This document shows positions 26,915 to 34,943 of a stretch of 64,000 nt of DNA, in pieces; the stretch's first letter is position 1, and each line of letters begins with the position of its first letter. The stretch is from Micromonospora echinospora (GTDB lineage: Bacteria > Actinomycetota > Actinomycetes > Mycobacteriales > Micromonosporaceae): positions 2,294,001-2,358,000 of the forward strand of contig NZ_JACHJC010000001.1 of assembly GCF_014203425.1 (NCBI RefSeq), in the 5' to 3' direction. A model generated the notes under the pieces. That model had not been told where the DNA came from and made no database searches. It worked only from the letters and a program-made list of their open reading frames with translations. Both the position numbers and the translations under genes were made by a program.

Positions 26915-28102
26915 TCACCAGTTGGCCTGCGGCGGTGGCGGCGGCATCGGCGTCGACTCCGGACGCAGCACGTACGCGATGCCGCCGCTGCCCGCCTGCC
27001 AGGCGTGCTCGAACGGCGCGCGCGGCACGGTGCGGCGGACCCGCTCGTCGTCCGGCGCGTACGGATCGTTGAGTACCGGGTCGCCGTCGGCGGTGAAGCC
27101 GGCCAGCACGATGAGGTGCCCCCGTGTGTCGTAGTCCAGCCCCGGCACCTGCCCGGCGGTGAACGCGGCCGAGACGATCAGCGGGATGCCGGCGGCCACG
27201 AACAGTTCCGCCTCGGCCAGCGAGCGCAGCCGGGTGACGAACGCGTCCACCCCGTGCGTCGCCGCGTACGCGGTGTTGAACGGCCAGTTGCCCGCCCCCG
27301 CGTACGCGTGGTCGTAGCAGTGCCGGGCGGCGTGCACCACGCGCGGGCGCGGGCCGGGCGGCGTCACCCAGGCGTACCGGTCCGGGGTGGGTCCCGCGCC
27401 CCAGAAGTCGAGCACCATCGACACGCAGGTGGGACTGCACCAGGAGTCACCGCCACCGCCCCAGCGCGTCTCCCCGGTGGCGTGCAGCCGCTGCGTGTAG
27501 CGCGGCACGTCCAGCACCCGCCCTCGCGGCCCGCCCGGCAGGGCTGAACCCACGCCGGCGTCGGCCGGGGATGAGGGCGGGTCGGTGGAGGCGACCACGC
27601 CGACCGTGCGCAGCACCGGACCGTCCGCCACGTCGAGGCGGCGCAGCAGCGTCACCCGCACCTGCCAGCCGGTCACCGTCGCGCCGGTCACCCGCAGCGT
27701 GTCGGCGGCCACCCGCGCCCGGTCGTCCTCCTGCCCGGGTACGGACGCCCGGTGCACCGCGCTGTCGTCGGCGGCCCAGATGCCCAGCTCGTACCAGCCG
27801 GTGGAAGCCGCGTCGCCGGCCCAGCCGCGTAGCTGCACACGCAGCCAGCAGCCGGGCGGGGTGTGCGCGGTCCAGGAGGGCACCAGCTCGGCGGCGGCGA
27901 AGCCGAGCGGCGTCACCGGGGACGTCCAGCTCCCGACGGCGTACTCGGCGGTGGTCCCGGAGTGCGGGTCGGTGTGTGTCAGGCTGCCGGGCGCGCCGTC
28001 GAGCGCCAGCCCGTCCGGCCCGGCGGCGAGCCCGTCGGCGCGGCCCACGTCCCGGTCCGCCGGGAATCGGAACCGGCGGTACGCGATGTCGCGGCCGGGC
28101 AT
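26915..28102 (-). CDS. C39-like cysteine peptidase domain protein
   Basis: 395 residues if started at ATG 28102; upstream in-frame starts exist and the ribosome site is weak, so the N-terminus is uncertain. Residues about 1-190 form a beta-sandwich-like region (WYELGIWAADDSAVHRASV). The C-terminal half is a peptidase_C39_2-type domain. Cys222 in SWCSPTCVSMVLDFWG is the likely nucleophile, His329 in GHLIVLAGF and Asp346 (or Asn345) in LNDPYAP complete the active site, and HCYDHAYAGAGNWPFNTAYA lies between. There is no clear signal peptide, which is odd if it acts outside. It is convergent with the propeller pair. The substrate is unknown. Confidence 0.75.
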   Translation of the reverse strand: MPGRDIAYRRFRFPADRDVGRADGLAAGPDGLALDGAPGSLTHTDPHSGTTAEYAVGSWTSPVTPLGFAAAELVPSWTAHTPPGCWLRVQLRGWAGDAASTGWYELGIWAADDSAVHRASVPGQEDDRARVAADTLRVTGATVTGWQVRVTLLRRLDVADGPVLRTVGVVASTDPPSSPADAGVGSALPGGPRGRVLDVPRYTQRLHATGETRWGGGGDSWCSPTCVSMVLDFWGAGPTPDRYAWVTPPGPRPRVVHAARHCYDHAYAGAGNWPFNTAYAATHGVDAFVTRLRSLAEAELFVAAGIPLIVSAAFTAGQVPGLDYDTRGHLIVLAGFTADGDPVLNDPYAPDDERVRRTVPRAPFEHAWQAGSGGIAYVLRPESTPMPPPPPQANW

Positions 28103-28709
28103 CAGGATGCCGCCCGGCGTGGACCGGGTCCCGGGACCGTGCGGTTGTCGATCATTGCCGCCGAGCATCGCGTACCCGAAGGTTTTGTGCAACGGCGGCG
28201 GGTGCAGGCGGACCTGGGCGCCGCGCCGGCTGGTTGCCACCGACGGCAGCCGCGGCGGGGGTGCGTCGACCCGACGGTTCGCCTGACGGGTCGCGCTGTC
28301 ACCGAAGGTAACTGTGACGCAAGCTCGCAGGGTCTACCCCTTGGCGACTTTGCTCTGCAGCCACCGACGCATCGGTGACTCGCGGCAACGTCTGCGTATC
28401 TGGCTGCAGAGCAAAGTCGACGGAAGGACATCGGCGGCCCCGGCGACCGATTTGATGTCTCTGCAGGTCAAGGACTTATAGCTCGGCAGTCGTTTCGTTT
28501 GGAAGAGCATGCGCCAGTAACAGTGCGTGACACAGCGCTGCATCGGTGCTGATGTGACGGAGCGTCACGAGACTTGGTCGAAGTGGGCAGGGAGACCCGG
28601 CGGACGGCGGGTGGATCAGCCGGCCCGCGCCGCCGGGCGCCGCTCCTCCAGCGACACCCCTTGGCCGGCGGCACTAGGTTGGCAGAGGTCACGAGGCGGG
28701 AGGGCCGGG
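28103..28709. other. 607-bp gene-free region with inverted repeat and low-GC patch
   Basis: Contains the long-stem inverted repeat at 28345-28419 and then, from about 28440 to 28570, a stretch of clearly lower GC with no convincing reading frame. A small dyad GTGAC-N5-GTCAC lies at 28554-28568. TAGGTT at 28675-28680 may be the -10 of the response regulator gene. No tRNA or known riboswitch was recognised. Confidence 0.5.
28345..28419. repeat. Long-stem inverted repeat, element B
   Basis: A perfect 19-bp inverted repeat (28345-28363 and 28401-28419; left arm CGACTTTGCTCTGCAGCCA) around a 37-nt loop. It shares the CGAYYTTG start and overall shape with elements A and C. Confidence 0.85.
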
Positions 28710-29375
28710 ATGCGGGTACTGGTGGTGGAGGACGAGCGCAACCTCGCCGACGCGATCGCGCGTGGGCTGCGCAAGCGCGGGATGGCGGTGGACGTCGCCT
28801 ACGACGGCGACGCAGGCCACGAGGCGGCGTTCGTCACCCGGTACGACGTGGTGATCCTTGACCGCGACCTGCCGGGCGTGCACGGCGACCGGATCTGCGC
28901 CGACCTGGCCGCCTCCGGCGCGCTGACCCGGGTGCTGATGCTCACCGCGAGCGGCACCGTCGCCGACCGGGTGGAGGGTCTGCAGCTCGGCGCCGACGAC
29001 TACCTGGCGAAGCCGTTCGCGTTCGACGAGCTGGTGGCGCGGGTGCAGGCGCTGGGCCGCCGGGCCACCCCGGCCGCGCCTCCGGTGCTGGAGGTGGCCG
29101 ACCTGGTGCTCGATCCGGCCCGGCGGGTGGTCAGCCGTGGTGGAGTGCCGCTCGATCTCACCAACAAGGAGTTCGGCGTGCTCGCCGAACTACTAAAGGC
29201 ACGCGGCGCGGTGGTGTCCAGCGAGGAGCTGCTGGAACGGGTCTGGGACGCCAACACCGACCCGTTCACCACGATCGTCCGGGTCACCGTGATGACGCTG
29301 CGCAAGAAGCTGGGCGATCCGCCGCTCATCGACACGGTGGTCGGGGCGGGCTACCGGATCGGCCGCACGCAGTGA
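28710..29375 (+). CDS. OmpR/PhoB-family response regulator
   Basis: 221 residues from ATG 28710 with GGGAGGG upstream. Receiver domain: acidic pocket VVEDE (residues 5-9), phosphoacceptor Asp51 in VVILDRDLPG, Thr in LMLTAS near 79 and Lys in LAKPFAFDEL near 101. The C-terminal winged helix runs from about residue 128 (LEVADLVLDPARRVVSRGG, LDLTNKEFGVLAELL, VTVMTLRKKLGDP, VVGAGYRIG). It should bind DNA when phosphorylated by the kinase encoded 4 bp overlapping downstream. Targets are unknown; neighbouring envelope genes are candidates by position. Confidence 0.93.
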   Translation: MRVLVVEDERNLADAIARGLRKRGMAVDVAYDGDAGHEAAFVTRYDVVILDRDLPGVHGDRICADLAASGALTRVLMLTASGTVADRVEGLQLGADDYLAKPFAFDELVARVQALGRRATPAAPPVLEVADLVLDPARRVVSRGGVPLDLTNKEFGVLAELLKARGAVVSSEELLERVWDANTDPFTTIVRVTVMTLRKKLGDPPLIDTVVGAGYRIGRTQ

Positions 29376-30535
29376 GCGTGGGCACCCGGCGGGTGCGGCC
29401 GACGCTGCGGCTGCGGCTGACCCTGCTCAACGGCGTCCTGCTGGTCGGAGCCGGGGCGATCCTGGTGCTGCTGGCCTGGCTGCTGGTCCGCGACGCGCTG
29501 CGCCCCACCGACGAACTGCTGCCCGGCACCACAGTGGTGCTCACCGACGGCCGCACCCTCGACGCCGGACAGTGGCAGCGGCAACTGGTCGACGCGGCGT
29601 CACAGGAACTGCTGGTCAAGGGACTGCTCGCGCTCGTGGCGATCAGCGTGGTCGGGGTGGCCGGGGCGTACCTGGTGGCCGGCCGGGCGCTGCGCCCGCT
29701 GCACCAGGTGACCGCCACCGCGCGCCGGCTCGGCGAGGCCACGCTCGACGAGCGGATCGGCTGGTCCGGCGCCGACGACGAGGTGGCCGAGCTGGCCGAG
29801 ACGTTCGACGCGATGCTGGACCGGATCAGCGGCGCGTTCGAGGCGCAGAAACGGTTCGTCGCGAACGCCTCGCACGAGCTGCGCACGCCGCTCGCGGTGA
29901 TGCGTACCGAAATCGACGTGACGCTGAGCGACGACGACGCCGACCTCGCCGAGTACCGCCGCATGGCCGCGGTGGTACGGGACGCCTCGGAGCGGGCCAA
30001 CGGCCTGGTCGACGCGCTGCTGGTGCTGGCCCGCAGCGAGGCCCAGAGCGGCCGGCGGCTGGCCCGGCGCGCGGAGTCGGATCTCGCCGTCGGCACCGCC
30101 AACGCGCTCTCCGCGGTGTCCCGGGAGGTCGAGCGGATCGGCCTGAAGGTGCACACGTCGCTGCGTCCGGCGCCGGTGGTCGGTGACCCGGGGCTGCTCG
30201 ACCGGCTGGCCGGCAACCTGGTGGAGAACGCGGTCCGCTACAACCACCTGCACGGGCGGATCTGGGTGCGCACCGGCACCGACGGGCAGCGGTCCTGGCT
30301 GGTGGTGGGGAACACCGGCTTCGAGGTCGCCCCGGCCGACGTACCCGGGTTGTTCGAGCCGTTCCGGCGCGGCGGCCAGGAACGCACCGGTGCTCGCGGC
30401 TCCGGGCTCGGCCTGTCGATCGTGCGGGCCGTCTGCGACGCGCACGGCGGCACGGTGAAGGCGGTCGCCCAGCCCGGCGGCGGCCTGGAGGTGACCGTCA
30501 CGCTTCCGTCGGCCGACCCGCCCGCGGCCACCTGA
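29372..30535 (+). CDS. Sensor histidine kinase
   Basis: 387 residues from GTG 29372 (GTGA overlap with the regulator gene). Two transmembrane segments (about 17-40 and 84-104) enclose a short sensor loop of about 43 residues. A HAMP domain follows (LRPLHQVTATARRLGEATLD). The H-box NASHELRTPL places the phosphorylated His at residue 168. The ATP-binding domain has the N-box NLVENAVRYN and the G-box GSGLGLSIVRAV. It is a typical membrane kinase partner of the upstream regulator. The small loop suggests it senses a membrane or envelope cue rather than binding a large ligand. Confidence 0.93.
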   Translation: MSVGTRRVRPTLRLRLTLLNGVLLVGAGAILVLLAWLLVRDALRPTDELLPGTTVVLTDGRTLDAGQWQRQLVDAASQELLVKGLLALVAISVVGVAGAYLVAGRALRPLHQVTATARRLGEATLDERIGWSGADDEVAELAETFDAMLDRISGAFEAQKRFVANASHELRTPLAVMRTEIDVTLSDDDADLAEYRRMAAVVRDASERANGLVDALLVLARSEAQSGRRLARRAESDLAVGTANALSAVSREVERIGLKVHTSLRPAPVVGDPGLLDRLAGNLVENAVRYNHLHGRIWVRTGTDGQRSWLVVGNTGFEVAPADVPGLFEPFRRGGQERTGARGSGLGLSIVRAVCDAHGGTVKAVAQPGGGLEVTVTLPSADPPAAT

Positions 30536-30739
30536 CCGCCCATCCCGACCCGTCCGGCCGGTGAGACGACCTCATCTTTTCGTGCGGACGGCCTCGGCTG
30601 TCCTGGCCGGACCCGGCGGTGGTCGGTCCCGACGGCCCGGTGACCGGGCAGAATGCGCCGCTCACGCTGGACCCCAGGCGGTGATCAACGGAGAGTAAGC
30701 GCAGCGACGCCTCACCCTGCTCACCCACCGGAGCTGCCC

Positions 30740-33286
30740 GTGACCCACCTCTCGGCCCCGCGCCGCCGCCGTCTTCTCGCGGTCCTCACCGCCGGCGCCC
30801 TCACCGTCGTCGGCCTCTCTCCGGCCACGCCCGCGGCCGCCGCCGCGCCCGGCCACGACAAAGTGGTCCACACCGTCCCGTCCACCGCCTCGCCCGACGT
30901 CCAGGACGGCTCGGTCGACGCGATCCACGACGCCGGTACGAAGATCATCGCGGGCGGCTCCTTCACCCGCGTGCAGAACCGCAACTCCGACGTCGACATC
31001 GCCCGCGACTACCTGCTCGCGTTCGACAAGGCCACCGGCGCGGTGGACACCGCGTTCGCGCCCACGCTCGACAACGAGGTGACCGCGGTCACGGCCGGGC
31101 CCACGGCGAACACGGTCTTCGTCGCCGGCAAGTTCAACACCGTCAACGGCGTGACCCGGCGCAAGGTGGCCCTGCTCGACGTCAACACCGGGGCGGTCGT
31201 CACCAGCTTCGCGCCGCCCGCGTTCAACGGGCTCATCAAGGACATCGCGCTGGTCGGCAACCGGCTGCTGGTCGGCGGCATCTTCACCACGGCCGGCAAC
31301 CCCAACCCCCGCGGCGGGCTGGCCTCGCTCAACGCCACCACCGGCGCGGTGGACAGCTACCTCACCACCACGCTGACCGAGAACCACAACTGGGACGGCG
31401 TCAGCGGCGCCAAGGCCGGCGTCGGCGCGGAGAAGCTCGCCGTCTCCCCGGATGGCACGCAGCTCGTCGTCATCGGCAACTTCAAGAAGGCCGACGGGGT
31501 GCTACACGACCAGATCGTCAAGATCGACCTGGGTGCCACCGCCGCTACCGTCGCGGACTGGAACACGGCCCGCTACACGCCGCGCTGCAAGTGGCAGTCG
31601 TTCGACTCGTACGTCCGTGACGTCGCGTTCTCCCCGGACAACAGCTACTTCGTCGTGGTGACCACCGGCGCCCCGTACAGCGGAACGCTCTGCGACACCG
31701 CGGCCCGCTGGGAGGCCGGCGCGACCGGCGCCAACCTCCAGCCGACCTGGGTCGACTACAGCGGCGGCGACACGTTCCTGTCCGTCGGCATCAGCGAGGA
31801 GGCGGTCTACGTCGGCGGCCACCTCCGCTGGCTCAACAACACCACCGGCACCGACAACGCCCGGGCCGGCGCGGTCGGCCGGGCCAGCATCGCCGCGCTC
31901 GACCCGGCCAACGGCCTGCCGCTGTCCTGGAACCCCGGCCGCCACCCGCGCGGCATCGGCGCCTCCGAGATGCTCGTCACGCCGACCGGGCTCTGGATCG
32001 GCGGCGACACGCTGTGGATCGGCAACTTCCAGTACCGCCGCGAGCGGATCGCGTTCTTCCCGCTGGCCGGCGGGACGGCGGTGCACCCCACCACCACGGC
32101 CACGCTGCCCGGCAACGTCTACCAGGCGGGCCTGCCGCAGCCGACGAACGTGCTGTACCGGGTGAACGCCGGCGGCTCGTCCGTCGCCTCCACCGACGGC
32201 GGGCCGGACTGGGCGGCCGACTCCAACTCCAGCCCCAGCCCGTACCGCAACACCGGCAGCAGCGCTTCCAGCTACACCACCGCCGCGAGCCTGGACTCGA
32301 CGGTGCCGGTCGGCACCCCGGTCCAGCTCTACAACGACGAGCGGTACGACCCGTCCGGCGGCGCGGAGATGACCTGGCAGTTCCCGGTGCCCAACGGCAC
32401 CGAGGTGCACGTGCGGCTGTACATGGCCAACCGGTACGCGGGCACCGCCAACGCCGGCACGCGGATCTTCGACGTGGCGCTGGAGGGCGCTGTCGTCCTC
32501 GACGACCTCGACCTGTCCGCCGCCGCCGGGCACAACGTGGGCACCATGCGGGAGCTCACGGTGGTCAGCGACGGCTCGATCGACCTGGAGTTCCGCCACG
32601 TGCGGGAGAACCCGCTGGTCAACGCGGTCGAAATCGTCAAGACCGGGCCCCCGCCCGCTCCGGCCAGCTCGCCGGTGCAGGTGCGCTCGTACGACGGGCA
32701 GAACGCGGTCGGCGCACCCGACCCGGTGACCGACCCGAACGGCACCGTCTGGGCGGGCGCGCGCAGCGCGTTCTGGGTCGGCGGGACGGTGTTCTACGGC
32801 GCCGACGGCGCGCTGTGGCGGCGCACGTTCAACGGCACCACGTTCGGCGCGCCGGAACTGGTGGACCCGTACCACGACCCGTACTGGGACAACGTGATCA
32901 CCAACTCCGGTCCGACCGGGCAGACGTACGTCGGCGCGACCACCGGCTTCTACGCCGAGATCCCGAACGTGACCGGCATGTTCTTCTCCGGCGGGCGGCT
33001 CTACTACACGCTCAACGGGCAGAACGGTCTGTTCTGGCGCTGGTTCACCCCGGACAGCGGCGTGGTCGGCGCCGATCGGTTCACGGTGGCCGGGGCGAGC
33101 GGGTTCGCCGACGCGGGCGCGGTCTTCGTCTCCGGCAGCACGCTCTACAAGGTCAACCGCAACACCGGTGACCTGGCCGCCACCGACTGGGTGAACGGCG
33201 TGCCGGCCGCGACGTTCACCGTGCGCAGCGGCCCGGCGGTCGACGGCGTCGACTGGCGCGCGAGGGCCGTGTTCGTCGGCCCGTAA
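30740..33286 (+). CDS. Secreted beta-propeller protein with malectin-like domain
   Basis: 848 residues from GTG 30740 (GGAG about 6 nt upstream). A Sec signal peptide ends near ATPAAAAA (about residue 37). Residues about 40-455 are propeller-like repeats (VDAIHDAGTKIIAGGSFTRV, NTVFVAGKFNTVNGVTRR, RLLVGGIFTTAGNP). Residues about 470-640 form a malectin-type carbohydrate-binding domain (VLYRVNAGGSSVASTDGGPD, VHVRLYMANRYAGTANAGTR, VVLDDLDLSAAAG, VRENPLVNAVEIV). The last 200 residues are another repeat-rich beta region with Trp/Tyr-rich motifs (GALWRRTFNGTTFGAPELVD). It is probably an exported glycan-binding protein. A GGGGCCC repeat starts at its stop codon. Confidence 0.8.
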   Translation: MTHLSAPRRRRLLAVLTAGALTVVGLSPATPAAAAAPGHDKVVHTVPSTASPDVQDGSVDAIHDAGTKIIAGGSFTRVQNRNSDVDIARDYLLAFDKATGAVDTAFAPTLDNEVTAVTAGPTANTVFVAGKFNTVNGVTRRKVALLDVNTGAVVTSFAPPAFNGLIKDIALVGNRLLVGGIFTTAGNPNPRGGLASLNATTGAVDSYLTTTLTENHNWDGVSGAKAGVGAEKLAVSPDGTQLVVIGNFKKADGVLHDQIVKIDLGATAATVADWNTARYTPRCKWQSFDSYVRDVAFSPDNSYFVVVTTGAPYSGTLCDTAARWEAGATGANLQPTWVDYSGGDTFLSVGISEEAVYVGGHLRWLNNTTGTDNARAGAVGRASIAALDPANGLPLSWNPGRHPRGIGASEMLVTPTGLWIGGDTLWIGNFQYRRERIAFFPLAGGTAVHPTTTATLPGNVYQAGLPQPTNVLYRVNAGGSSVASTDGGPDWAADSNSSPSPYRNTGSSASSYTTAASLDSTVPVGTPVQLYNDERYDPSGGAEMTWQFPVPNGTEVHVRLYMANRYAGTANAGTRIFDVALEGAVVLDDLDLSAAAGHNVGTMRELTVVSDGSIDLEFRHVRENPLVNAVEIVKTGPPPAPASSPVQVRSYDGQNAVGAPDPVTDPNGTVWAGARSAFWVGGTVFYGADGALWRRTFNGTTFGAPELVDPYHDPYWDNVITNSGPTGQTYVGATTGFYAEIPNVTGMFFSGGRLYYTLNGQNGLFWRWFTPDSGVVGADRFTVAGASGFADAGAVFVSGSTLYKVNRNTGDLAATDWVNGVPAATFTVRSGPAVDGVDWRARAVFVGP

Positions 33287-33367
33287 GGAAGGGCCCCTTC
33301 TTAACGCCTCAGGTAGAGGAAGGGCCCCTTGTTAACACCTCGCTGTTAACAAGGGGCCCTTCCTTGC
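33286..33367. repeat. Compound GGGGCCC repeat, copy 3 (three half-units)
   Basis: Two half-units in the direction of copy 1 (from 33286 and 33317), followed after TCGCT by one half-unit in the opposite direction (GTTAACAAGGGGCCCTTCCT from 33344). The last two half-units form a large inverted repeat. It starts at the final base of the upstream stop codon. Confidence 0.87.
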
Positions 33368-33533
33368 ATGAGCGGGGTTGTGCGCGCCGGAGGGCGGTGG
33401 AATGATCAACCGGTCAGCCCGATGAAGTGGAAAGGGGGTGTGGTCGATGTCTTTCATGAACCGTCCCGCGCCCCGCGTTCCCCGCTGACGTTCTGACTCC
33501 GCCGGGGCGCGCTCCCCACAGGAGGAAGCACCG

Positions 33534-33920
33534 ATGAGTGCACAGTTCCATTGTGTGACAGTCGAGTCCGACGACCCGTACACCCTTGCCGGATGGTGGG
33601 CCCGCGTGCTCGACCGCCGGCTCGCCGACGACGACCACCCGGACGACCCGGAGGCGGTCCTCGTCGCGCCCGCCGGCGACGGCCCCGACCTGCTGTTCGT
33701 CCGGGTGGGCGAGCGGCACGGCAAGGGCGCGTTCCACATCGACCTGCACGCGGCCGAGGGCACCCGGGACGAGGAGGTGGCGCGGCTGCGTGACCTCGGC
33801 GCCACGCTGGTGGCCGACCGGCGCCGGCCGGACGGGAGCGGCTGGGTGGTGCTGGCCGACCCCGAGGGCAACGAGTTCTGCGTCTGCCGCAGCTGGGCCG
33901 AACGGGCCGCGTCCGCCTGA
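33534..33920 (+). CDS. VOC-superfamily (glyoxalase-like) protein
   Basis: 128 residues from ATG 33534 with AGGAGG upstream. One vicinal-oxygen-chelate repeat pair is visible: FHCVTVESDDPYTLAGWWAR at the start, LLFVRVGERHGKGAFHIDLH in the middle (His in a metal-ligand position) and VVLADPEGNEFCVC at the end. This matches the Glyoxalase_6-type single-domain subgroup common in actinobacteria, often of unknown substrate. A strong terminator shared with the convergent gene follows. Confidence 0.82.
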   Translation: MSAQFHCVTVESDDPYTLAGWWARVLDRRLADDDHPDDPEAVLVAPAGDGPDLLFVRVGERHGKGAFHIDLHAAEGTRDEEVARLRDLGATLVADRRRPDGSGWVVLADPEGNEFCVCRSWAERAASA

Positions 33921-33931
33921 TCCGGAAACGA

Positions 33932-33966
33932 CACCGGGCCCCCGCCGCGACGGCGGGGGCCCGGTG
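33932..33966. terminator. Strong bidirectional terminator
   Basis: Perfect 16-bp arms (CACCGGGCCCCCGCCG at 33932-33947 with its complement at 33951-33966) and a 3-nt loop, between convergent genes. Confidence 0.85.
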
Positions 33967-33976
33967 CGTAGCGGTG

Positions 33977-34759
33977 TCAGCCCTGCTTCTCGATCTCGCC
34001 GCGCATGGAGACGAACTCCTTCTGGAGCTCGGCCGCGGACTTGAAGTAGACGACCACCATGCCGAGGCTGCCCCGGTCGGCCCAGATGCAGACGGCCACC
34101 TGCTCACCCGAGGCCTTGCCGTCGGAGCACTTGGCGTCGCCGCCCAGCGGACCGGGGTCGACCGTCTTGAAGTCCTTGGTGCCCAGGTCGGGGGTGACCG
34201 CGGCGGTGGCGTCGTCCAGTTCCTTCTTCGGGTCGGCCAGGACGCCGGACACAGCGACGATCATGACCAGGTCCTTCTTCGCCGGGTCGCCGTAGAAGGC
34301 TCCGGCCGTGCTCGTCGCTTCCGGCACGTCCTTGCTGAGCGAGACCTTCATCTGCGTCGCGGCGCTCTGCAGCTGCGGGTCGGTGACCTTCGACCGGCCG
34401 CCGAGCGTCTGCGGCTCGACCACCCGGGTCTTGGTGGCGGTGACCACCTCGCCGACGGTGTCCTTGGTGGCGATCCACGTGACGATGCCGCCACCGACGC
34501 AGAGCACCAGGACCACCGCGAGGACGATCAGCAGGATCTTGCCGACACCGGACTTCTTCGGCGGGACCGGGGCGCCGAACTGGTTGCCGTACTGGGGCTG
34601 CTGCGGGGCCTGCGGGTAGTCAGCGCCGTACTGCGGCTGCTGCGGAGCCTGCGGGTAGCCACCGCCGTACTGCGGCTGCTGGGGCGGCTGGAAGCCGCCC
34701 GGCTGGTGCTGGGGAGGAGGGTAGTTGCCGGGGTAGGGACTGGACGGCGGCTGGGACAT
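33977..34759 (-). CDS. Pro/Gln/Tyr-rich single-pass membrane protein
   Basis: 260 residues from ATG 34759. Residues 1-70 are low complexity with imperfect repeats of YPQAPQQPQYG. One transmembrane segment (ILLIVLAVVLVLCVGGGIV, about 76-95) is followed by an ectodomain of about 165 residues, with VMIVAVSGVLADPKKELDDA and a Cys pair (AKCSDGKASGEQVAVCIW). The layout (cytosolic Pro-rich tail, membrane helix, small ectodomain) is common in actinobacteria. The function is not known. Monocistronic by appearance. Confidence 0.72.
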   Translation of the reverse strand: MSQPPSSPYPGNYPPPQHQPGGFQPPQQPQYGGGYPQAPQQPQYGADYPQAPQQPQYGNQFGAPVPPKKSGVGKILLIVLAVVLVLCVGGGIVTWIATKDTVGEVVTATKTRVVEPQTLGGRSKVTDPQLQSAATQMKVSLSKDVPEATSTAGAFYGDPAKKDLVMIVAVSGVLADPKKELDDATAAVTPDLGTKDFKTVDPGPLGGDAKCSDGKASGEQVAVCIWADRGSLGMVVVYFKSAAELQKEFVSMRGEIEKQG

Positions 34760-34880
34760 GTAGGCAGCTCCTGTGTGAAAACTGGACGCGTGATCGTAGC
34801 CAGGAGCACCGACATGCCGCTGTCCGGCGAAGGGCGGGGCGGCGAAACCGCGACCGACCCGTGACCTGCCCCGCGAACGC

Positions 34881-34931
34881 CGATCGCGGTGGCCGGGCCG
34901 TCCGTCTCGGACAGCCCGACCACCGCGATCG
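34881..34931 (-). terminator. Terminator hairpin after the fadA-fadB-type operon
   Basis: Perfect 12-bp outer arms (CGATCGCGGTGG at 34881-34892 and its complement at 34920-34931) with a further GC-rich inner stem, 13 bp past the stop of the hydroxyacyl-CoA dehydrogenase gene. The rest of 34760-34943 shows nothing notable. Confidence 0.7.
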
Positions 34932-34943
34932 ATGCGGAATCGG

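Noticed and set aside
26912..26917. Gene fusion at the propeller/peptidase junction
   Set aside because: The two genes are convergent with abutting stop codons; there is no continuous frame.
28334..28543. Small - strand frame of 69 residues in the gene-free region
   Set aside because: It crosses the inverted repeat, lacks a ribosome site and shows no domain or codon bias.
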